The position numbers were made by a program, and so were the translations under genes. This document shows positions 1 to 4,748 of a stretch of 6,217 bases of DNA, one piece after another. The notes below the pieces were generated by a model. The model ran no database searches. It had not been told where the DNA came from and saw nothing but the letters and a program-made list of their open reading frames with translations. The DNA lies in NCBI GenBank assembly GCA_028293265.1, contig JAQGPB010000288.1, positions 1 through 6,217 on the forward strand, in the 5' to 3' direction. The stretch is from Pedosphaera sp. GTDB taxonomy: Bacteria > Verrucomicrobiota > Verrucomicrobiae > Limisphaerales > Pedosphaeraceae. Within the stretch, counting starts at the first letter, position 1; each line of letters starts with the position of its first letter.

Positions 1-1207
1 AAATGCAACCGTTGGCCAGCACCGGCGCAGTCCAGCACTTGCCGCCGAGGACCTGGACCCGCGCGAGGATTTTGGGCTCGGCCGGAGTTGCCTTGAAAAG
101 CATCAATTCGCCCTTTGAACCTGTGACGATCAACTTGCCGTCTGAGGCAATGACGCCACCGGTTCCGATTCGCGGATACGTCCATTTTTCAATTCCGGTC
201 GCATATTCGACGCACTTGAGCGGAGCGGTGTCACCGGCGTCACCATCCAAGCCATATAAGTAACCGTCCAGCAGCACGGCGCCGTTTAACTGGGTTCCCA
301 AGACTTTGCTTTTCCACAGCACTTCAGGCTCGGCCTGTTCCTTGGGTTTGATCAGGATGGCGCCCTTGCCGTAACCGGTGGAAATAAAAACGCGATCCGC
401 ATTTGGAATCGGGTCCGGCGCGTTGACGCCGTACTGGGTCAACCATTTCATACGCCATTGTTCCTTGCCGGTCAGCAAGTCCACCGCCAGGTAGGATTTT
501 TCCGAGCCAAGCAGCACCACCCATTTGCCCTGTTCCTGACAATGCAACGGCGTGGAATAGCCTGCGTCTTTGTCGGCGGATTGCCAGAGCGTCTTGCCGG
601 TGGTTTTGTCGAGGGCCATCCCGGCTTCGCCCACATTCAAAAGCAGGATATTTTCGTGAACTGTGGGAGAACCGCCATATCCCCAACCGGGCACCCGAAC
701 GCCGGTTTCCTTCGGCAGGTTTCGATTCCAGATTATTTTGCCGCCGGCGGCCTGAAAGCAGAAAACATCTCCCCAGCGGCTGAGGGTAAACACACGATCT
801 CCATCCACCGTCGGAGTGCCGGTGGTCCCGCCTTCGAAATATTTGTCACCGAGTTCAGCCGGGTAACTATGTTTCCAAAACTCTTTTCCGGACTTCGCAT
901 CCAGGCAAAAAACGGTGTCCTGCTCGTTCGCGTGGCCCACGGTAAAAGCCCGGCCATTGGCGATGGAGATTGAGGAAAACCCGAGTCCCACGGACGCCTT
1001 CCAGACAATCGGCGGACCATCGGGCGGCCAGTCTGAGCGCCAGCCTTTCTCGGAGGAAATTCCGTTTCGTTCCGGACCACGCCAACAGGGCCAGTCGTTT
1101 GCCGTCACCGCCGGCGGGACGAGCATTAAAAATGAAAGCAGCATCGCCGCCGGGTTGCAAAAGGGCGCGGTTTTCAGTGCCCGTCTGAATCTGTTCTTAT
1201 TATGCAT
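1..1207 (-). CDS. Exported PQQ-like beta-propeller repeat protein (BamB/quinoprotein-like fold), C-terminus cut by the window edge
   Basis: The frame is open for 402 codons from the ATG at 1207 to the left edge. Residues 1-36 look like a Sec signal peptide: basic start (NKNRFRRALK), hydrophobic MLLSFLMLV, then a probable AVTA/ND cleavage. The mature protein opens with DWPCWRGPERNG (38-49), resembling the W-x-x-W-R-G-P opening of many secreted Planctomycete and Verrucomicrobia PQQ-like proteins. Propeller blades are marked by repeats of the form LDAxxGKxxW; their tryptophans fall near residues 111, 160, 208, 251, 298 and 342. The last visible stretch (GGKCWTAPVLANG, 388-400) looks like the final blade, so perhaps only about 20-30 residues are missing. 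Such proteins are periplasmic or extracellular. No catalytic residues for true PQQ dehydrogenase activity are evident, so the function is unknown; a scaffold or binding role is likely. An in-frame ATG at 1273 would add 22 polar residues, but it overlaps the putative -10 box and would spoil the signal peptide. No good ribosome binding site is seen. Confidence 0.88.
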   Translation of the reverse strand, partial: MHNKNRFRRALKTAPFCNPAAMLLSFLMLVPPAVTANDWPCWRGPERNGISSEKGWRSDWPPDGPPIVWKASVGLGFSSISIANGRAFTVGHANEQDTVFCLDAKSGKEFWKHSYPAELGDKYFEGGTTGTPTVDGDRVFTLSRWGDVFCFQAAGGKIIWNRNLPKETGVRVPGWGYGGSPTVHENILLLNVGEAGMALDKTTGKTLWQSADKDAGYSTPLHCQEQGKWVVLLGSEKSYLAVDLLTGKEQWRMKWLTQYGVNAPDPIPNADRVFISTGYGKGAILIKPKEQAEPEVLWKSKVLGTQLNGAVLLDGYLYGLDGDAGDTAPLKCVEYATGIEKWTYPRIGTGGVIASDGKLIVTGSKGELMLFKATPAEPKILARVQVLGGKCWTAPVLANGCI

Positions 1208-1271
1208 GGCGTCCGCGTTCGTCTCGCTCTGGTTCCGAGTCTCTTGTTTTTTGCCCTTGAGAGATAGGGGC

Positions 1272-1299
1272 ATGTTACTTTTTGAAAGCACATTGGCAA
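1272..1299 (-). promoter_or_regulatory. Candidate sigma70-type promoter for the beta-propeller gene
   Basis: Read on the minus strand, TTGCCA (1299-1294, five of six matches to TTGACA) is followed after 16 bases by TAACAT (1277-1272, four of six matches to TATAAT). Transcription would start near 1265, leaving an untranslated leader of about 58 bases before the ATG at 1207. It lies in the 184-base gap after the metallopeptidase gene, so the propeller gene could be expressed independently of it. Found by eye only. Confidence 0.35.
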
Positions 1300-1391
1300 G
1301 CGGATTGCAAAAACCCATCGTCAGCATATTGGCGAAAGAGGTTGATGAACCAAGTCCTGCATCTGCGCGCGGACAATTCCTTTGGTCACTG

Positions 1392-2153
1392 CTATTTGAG
1401 CAACGAGGCGTGGAGCTTTAACCATTTTTCAGCAGTTTCATATTCGGGACAAACACGTTCCACTTCGCGCCAGAAACGCGCTGAATGATTCATCTGACGC
1501 AGGTGCATCAATTCGTGAAGAATGATGTAGTCACGCACAAACGACCGCGTCTGAATCAGCCGCCAGTTCAATGAAATTGTGGCCCGCCGGGAACAGGAGC
1601 CCCAGCGGGAGCGTTGATTGCGGACGGTGACCCGCTGCACGGTCAATTGATGCGCAGCCGCAAGTTCAAATACGCGGCACGGAAGTTCGCCAGACGCGAG
1701 CTTCCACAAATGTTTCGCGATCCATGGACGCAAATCACCGTTAATATCGGGAACCGTAATCCTCTGGTCGCCAAATCGAACTGTGCTGGACTTGCCGTTC
1801 ATTTCCGGTTCCAGCTTCACCAGCTCGCCGCGAAAATAAAGCTCGGTGCCAATGAGCCATTGTGGTGGTTTGATCGGATGTGCTGGAAGTCCCGCCAGTT
1901 GCCGGGCGAGCCATTCGGTATTGCTTTCCGCAAATCGCCGCCCTTCGCTGACAGAGCCGCGCCGGGGAATGGTCAACCGCGCCGAACCATCGGGACAGAG
2001 CCTGAGCAGATAACGACGCGCCCGGGCATTACGAAATATCGCCAGCGGAACCCGGCGTTCATGCACCACGAGAAAGTCTTCTTGCGGTCTTGGTTCGGCT
2101 TGCTTTGGGTTGAAATCGAACTGCACACGGCAAGTAAAGGAACTGTGCAGCAT
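1392..2153 (-). CDS. YgjP/DUF45-type zinc metallopeptidase (SprT/M48-like)
   Basis: A 253-residue protein. The zinc site is plain: H213-E214-L-M-H217 followed five residues later by H223, in the family pattern HELxHLxxxNHSxxFW. In front of it are the conserved RSRWGSCS (181-188), the strand ISLNWRL (193-199) and YIILHEL (209-215), which together are diagnostic of the YgjP/DUF45 group. The N-terminal half (about 26-70, with RNARARRYLLRLCPDGSARLTIPRRG between 41 and 66) matches the usual beta-rich start of the family. Length is normal and all zinc ligands are present, so it should be an active cytoplasmic metallopeptidase; substrates of the family are poorly known. The ATG at 2153 is the only ATG, GTG or TTG start between the domain and an in-frame stop just upstream. 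A GGAAGA sits 12 bases before it, rather far for a ribosome binding site. It lies divergent to the AraC gene and upstream of the propeller gene on the same strand. No terminator follows it. Confidence 0.93.
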   Translation of the reverse strand: MLHSSFTCRVQFDFNPKQAEPRPQEDFLVVHERRVPLAIFRNARARRYLLRLCPDGSARLTIPRRGSVSEGRRFAESNTEWLARQLAGLPAHPIKPPQWLIGTELYFRGELVKLEPEMNGKSSTVRFGDQRITVPDINGDLRPWIAKHLWKLASGELPCRVFELAAAHQLTVQRVTVRNQRSRWGSCSRRATISLNWRLIQTRSFVRDYIILHELMHLRQMNHSARFWREVERVCPEYETAEKWLKLHASLLK

Positions 2154-2255
2154 TTTGCAACCAATTCTTCCAACAAGTTTTCCAGGCGTTTGTGCGGGAA
2201 TTTAAAAACCTGCCCTGCCGGTCGAAACTTGCTCATGGGTTGGGGACTTATCATT

Positions 2256-2264
2256 TCTATAGCA
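2256..2264 (-). promoter_or_regulatory. Candidate extended -10 promoter for the metallopeptidase gene
   Basis: Minus-strand TGCTATAGA has an extended -10 TGn element followed by TATAGA (four of six consensus matches). No good -35 box is seen at the proper distance, which is tolerable for extended -10 promoters. The leader would be roughly 95 bases. A weak call made by eye. Confidence 0.22.
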
Positions 2265-2354
2265 GTTCGACTCCAAAGAATGACGTTCGGCAATGAAAAA
2301 GGCCTCGTCAGCGGTTTCATATCACAGCCTTGCCCGACGCTGAACACATCTGTC

Positions 2355-2383
2355 TTGCAATATTTCGCGGCGAACAATATTAA
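2355..2383 (+). promoter_or_regulatory. Candidate promoter of the AraC-family gene, placed for a leaderless mRNA
   Basis: TTGCAA (2355-2360, four of six matches to TTGACA), a spacer of exactly 17 bases, then TATTAA (2378-2383, four of six matches to TATAAT). The ATG of the regulator begins only 7 bases after the -10 box, so the transcript would start at or next to the start codon. This fits the absence of any Shine-Dalgarno sequence in front of the gene. It is a sequence-only prediction, but box spacing and start position agree. Confidence 0.38.
2359..2381. promoter_or_regulatory. Imperfect dyad inside the araC-type promoter (candidate operator)
   Basis: The arms AATATTTCGC (2359-2368) and GCGAACAATATT (2370-2381) are inverted around G2369. 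The core TTCGC-G-GCGAA (2364-2374) is perfect, and the outer AATATT blocks match after a 2-base offset. The dyad covers the last bases of the -35 box, the whole spacer and most of the -10 box, so a bound protein would block RNA polymerase. Autoregulation by the adjacent AraC-family protein is one possibility, though that family more often uses direct repeats. Confidence 0.35.
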
Positions 2384-2390
2384 ACACTGC

Positions 2391-3398
2391 ATGACCACCA
2401 AGCCGATTTACCGGAGTCGCAACGCCCGCTATGAAATTGACCGCTGTGAGCCGCAGAACGACGCCATTCGCAGGGGCAAAATCAACTTTCACGCTCTTAC
2501 CAAGGGGCATTATCCGGGCACGCCGGTGCCCGCCAATATTTTGCCGGGATTGAACAGCATTGGCTTTTGGAGCGCCGGTGGCACGCAAGACTGGGGTTTG
2601 AACGCGCATCGGAACGAGGGGATTGAAATCAGCTTTCTGGAGACCGGCACCATGGTATTCGCGGTGGATGAAAGAGAGCATCCGTTGCGCGCGGGCCACT
2701 TCACCATCACCCGGCCCTGGCAGCTTCACAAGTTAGGAGCGCCCAACATTGGCCCCGGACGCATGCATTGGCTTATCCTTGATGTCGGAGTGCGGCGCCC
2801 GCACCAGGAATGGTGCTGGCCAAAATGGGTTGTGTTGAGCAAGGAAGATTTGGCCAAACTCACGCGCAAGCTGCGTCATAACGAAAATCCGGTCTGGAAC
2901 TCGACCCCGGCAATTGCGCGGACTTTTCGTGAAATTGCCCGCTATGTCGCCGGCTGGCATTTGCCGCACGCGGTTTCCCATCTGGCTGTGCATTTAAACC
3001 AGTTGCTCATCGGCATACTGGATGCGCTCACGGAACAGCAAACCCATGAAAGCGAGCAACTGACCTCGCGCCGGCGCGCGGTGGAAATTTTTCTGCAGGA
3101 ACTTGAGAACGACCCGGCCAATGCCGGCCAGCCATGGACGCTGGACCGCATGACCGGGCATTGTGGCATGGGCATAACGGCTTTTTCGAAATATTGCCGG
3201 GAATTGGTAAATGCCGGCCCGGTGGAATTTTTGAACCGTTGCCGCCTCGACCACGCCGCGCGCCAGTTGCGGGCCGGAAATGAACTTTCCGTCACGGAAA
3301 TCGCCCTGGCCAACGGGTTCAACTCCAGCCAGTACTTTGCCACGGTCTTTGGCCAGCACTTTCACATGAGTCCAAAATCTTACCGGGAAAAGGCGTAA
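2391..3398 (+). CDS. AraC-family transcriptional regulator with N-terminal cupin-like sensor domain
   Basis: A 335-residue DNA-binding regulator. The N-terminal domain (about 55-135) has the look of an AraC-type cupin: IEISFLETGTMVFAVD, then LRAGHFTITRPWQLHKL, then MHWLILDVGVRRPHQ (125-139). It should bind an unknown small ligand. The C-terminal 100 residues form the paired helix-turn-helix. HTH1 is about 249-272 (WTLDRMTGHCGMGITAFSKY). HTH2 is about 299-332 (SVTEIALANGFNSSQYFATV) and ends in the family signature SPKSYR. Length and domain order are normal. The ATG at 2391 is preferred because it fits the promoter and the usual size. The frame stays open upstream to an ATG at 1614, but that part is antisense to the metallopeptidase; an ATG at 2280 would add 37 residues without family character. 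Neither neighbour reveals the target, and autoregulation is plausible. There is no convincing terminator after the stop. Confidence 0.9.
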   Translation: MTTKPIYRSRNARYEIDRCEPQNDAIRRGKINFHALTKGHYPGTPVPANILPGLNSIGFWSAGGTQDWGLNAHRNEGIEISFLETGTMVFAVDEREHPLRAGHFTITRPWQLHKLGAPNIGPGRMHWLILDVGVRRPHQEWCWPKWVVLSKEDLAKLTRKLRHNENPVWNSTPAIARTFREIARYVAGWHLPHAVSHLAVHLNQLLIGILDALTEQQTHESEQLTSRRRAVEIFLQELENDPANAGQPWTLDRMTGHCGMGITAFSKYCRELVNAGPVEFLNRCRLDHAARQLRAGNELSVTEIALANGFNSSQYFATVFGQHFHMSPKSYREKA

Positions 3399-3472
3399 GC
3401 TTTGATTTACACAGGAGTCCCTGCAAATCGGCGATCATCCAGGCCCTTGTTGCCGCAGCCTTCAAGGAGCAA

Positions 3473-3520
3473 AGCATCGGGCTTTTGCGCCGTTAGAAAA
3501 TGCGTCTCCCGCCCGATGTT
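3473..3520. repeat. Spaced inverted repeat (10-base arms) downstream of the AraC gene
   Basis: AGCATCGGGC (3473-3482) pairs with GCCCGATGTT (3511-3520). The inner seven pairs are perfect, then come one C-G pair, one G-U wobble and one A-T pair. The intervening 28 bases contain a possible TTTT/AAAA pairing (3483-3486 with 3497-3500). It could be RNA structure in the 3' region of the AraC transcript or chance; there is no T-run after it. Confidence 0.3.
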
Positions 3521-3650
3521 CAATATTCTTCGCCGAAGATAATTGCAAGACGACCAGGAAGCAAATCGCTAGATTAATCCATATCACCAAAGAACTGATG
3601 CGATGAAAGCCCCAAAAGGCGATAAATGTCCCCCTGATGGCGCCGGCATG

Positions 3651-3663
3651 GCGGGAAAGCCGC
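3651..3663 (+). repeat. Small GC hairpin in the pseudopilin leader
   Basis: GCGG (3651-3654) and CCGC (3660-3663) close a GAAAG loop. Alone it is too short to mean much. It stands directly before the strong hairpin at 3667, with three bases between them, so the two could stack in an RNA. Confidence 0.3.
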
Positions 3664-3666
3664 AGG

Positions 3667-3705
3667 CAATTGGGGACCGGATATTCATCTGGTCCGGCCC
3701 AATTG
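3667..3705. repeat. Strong 39-base inverted repeat / hairpin upstream of the pseudopilin gene
   Basis: The outer arms CAATTGGG (3667-3674) and CCCAATTG (3698-3705) are perfectly complementary. The inner arms GACCGGAT (3675-3682) and ATCTGGTC (3687-3694) add eight more pairs, one a G-U wobble, around an ATTC loop. A 3-base bulge (3695-3697) on the 3' side is the only break. Two further G-U pairs could extend the outer stem. It is not a normal terminator: what follows is TTG then TTGAAAAATTTT, not a T-run. GTCCCC at 3628-3633 could pair with GGGGAC (3672-3677) and compete with this stem. It may be a leader RNA structure, a protein-binding palindrome or a dispersed palindromic repeat. Confidence 0.65.
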
Positions 3706-3726
3706 TTGAAAAATTTTCTCGCCGCA

Positions 3727-3740
3727 TCGTGATACCACGA
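3727..3740 (+). repeat. Perfect 5-pair hairpin between the strong hairpin and the pseudopilin start
   Basis: TCGTG (3727-3731) and CACGA (3736-3740) enclose an ATAC loop. An outer CGC (3723-3725) can pair with GCG (3745-3747) across an internal loop. Together with the two hairpins before it, it makes the last 130 bases before the gene unusually foldable. Confidence 0.35.
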
Positions 3741-3782
3741 GGACGCGGGGTGGAAGGCGGAGCGCGATAAATCAGGCTGCTA

Positions 3783-4700
3783 ATGGAAATATTTACTTCC
3801 GATCCACTCTTTTGGCGATTTCGGATTCGCTCTCTGGGACTCAAGCCGCGGGCGTTCACCCTGATTGAATTGTTGGTTGTTATTGCGATCATCGCCATTT
3901 TGGCGGCGCTATTGCTGCCCGCTCTGGCCAGTGCCAAAAAGAGGGGGCAGGCGGCCAGGTGCGTAAGCAACCAGAAACAGATCACGCTGGCGTGGGTCAT
4001 GTATGCCGACGATAATCAAGACTTAATAATTAATACGGGCGACACCATACAATACGGATGTGTGCCCTGGCATTATGCAAATCCGTTTCCGCCTCCAAGC
4101 ATAGCCGGTTTATCGGCAATAGACGCGGATCTTGCAAAATTGGAAGCCGGTTATAAGCTAGGCGGCCTTTTTCAATATGCGCCCAACGTGAACATTTTGC
4201 ATTGTCCTGCTGATGCCCGGGGCAATAATAAGACGATGGGTTCCAGTTCTCCCCCCGGCAATTTTGCCTGGGGGAGTTATGCTGGCGCGGGCGGGCTTAA
4301 CGGACTTGCTCCTGATTTTGGATCAGCCAGCAGAATAACCAGGCTGTCAAGCATTCAGCATCCGTCCGAGAGGTATGTGTGGATCGAAGAAAACGATCCG
4401 CGTGGGGAAAATGAAAGTTGGTGGCAGCTTATTCCAGGAGGCACCCCGACGACGTTCACCGGCACCAAACTTACTGATTCACCGGCTTCCTGGCATGGCC
4501 ATAACAGCACTTTCGGCTGGGTGGACGGGCACGTGGAAAATCATCATTGGCAGGATGCTCCCAACATAGCATACGCATTGGACATGGATCCCAATAAATA
4601 TTACAAAGGCACCAGCCCCACCATTGGCCCGGGTCCATACTATGCTCCCCACGATGTTTATTTCCTGGCAAACGGCTATGCCACCCAACAAAACCCCTAA
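3783..4700 (+). CDS. Type II secretion/type IV pilus pseudopilin-like protein, H-X9-DG family
   Basis: A 305-residue protein. A 24-residue leader ends in KPRA and is followed by [18 protein letters not shown] (25-42), the methylation/cleavage and transmembrane helix of type IV prepilins, with the conserved Glu at +5 (E29). The residue before the cut is Ala, not the classic Gly. After the helix comes the usual [23 protein letters not shown] linker (43-65). The C-terminal part carries the H-X9-D-G signature exactly: H238, nine residues, D248-G249 in the stretch [20 protein letters not shown] (139-144) is also typical. Such pseudopilins are abundant in Verrucomicrobia, Planctomycetes and Lentisphaerae; their individual roles are mostly unknown. 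The start at ATG 3783 is forced by an in-frame TAA 12 bases upstream; AGG six bases before it is a weak ribosome binding site. It lies 48 bases ahead of the secreted LamG-protein gene and is probably co-transcribed with it. Confidence 0.93.
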   Translation: MEIFTSDPLFWRFRIRSLGLKPRAFTLIELLVVIAIIAILAALLLPALASAKKRGQAARCVSNQKQITLAWVMYADDNQDLIINTGDTIQYGCVPWHYANPFPPPSIAGLSAIDADLAKLEAGYKLGGLFQYAPNVNILHCPADARGNNKTMGSSSPPGNFAWGSYAGAGGLNGLAPDFGSASRITRLSSIQHPSERYVWIEENDPRGENESWWQLIPGGTPTTFTGTKLTDSPASWHGHNSTFGWVDGHVENHHWQDAPNIAYALDMDPNKYYKGTSPTIGPGPYYAPHDVYFLANGYATQQNP

Positions 4701-4748
4701 ATTATTCCAATTCGAACTCTAACCAAACCGCCAAACGACCTGCTAAAT

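Larger units (their letters stand above)
3399..3782. other. 384-base intergenic region, no convincing gene, hairpin-rich in its 3' half
   Basis: No open frame here resembles a known protein. The first half holds only weak hairpins: CAGG/CCTG around 3412-3423, CTTC/GAAG around 3528-3538, and the long-range repeat 3473-3520. None is followed by a T-run good enough to call a terminator for the AraC gene. The second half, before the pseudopilin start, is dense in hairpins (3651-3663, 3667-3705, 3727-3740). A TTGAAA at 3706-3711 resembles a -35 box, but no good -10 box follows at 16-18 bases. A 55-codon frame (3603-3770) crosses the hairpins and ends 12 bases before the next gene; it is not recognisable. 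Confidence 0.6.

Noticed and set aside
458..1421. Plus-strand open frames of 171 and 168 codons over the beta-propeller gene
   Set aside because: Antisense shadows of the propeller frame, with no recognisable motifs and no signal for translation.
1614..2390. A 259-codon upstream extension in frame with the AraC gene, giving a 594-residue protein
   Set aside because: It is wholly antisense to the well-supported metallopeptidase and to the divergent promoter region. The extra residues show no domain character, and the AraC family length is met from 2391.
2322..3365. Several minus-strand frames of 66-135 codons over the AraC gene
   Set aside because: Shadows of the AraC coding frame without motifs.
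3667..3717. Rho-independent terminator formed by the strong hairpin
   Set aside because: The bases after the stem are TTGTTGAAAAATTTT rather than a T-run, and it lies 270 bases after the AraC stop; the reverse strand has no T-run either.
3706..3736. Promoter for the pseudopilin gene with TTGAAA as -35
   Set aside because: Only poor -10 candidates (GTGATA, TGATAC, GATACC) follow, none at the right distance with a good match.
3584..4000. Minus-strand open frame of 138 codons
   Set aside because: Half of it is antisense to the pseudopilin N-terminus; the hydrophobic start comes from other codons and no family is recognisable.
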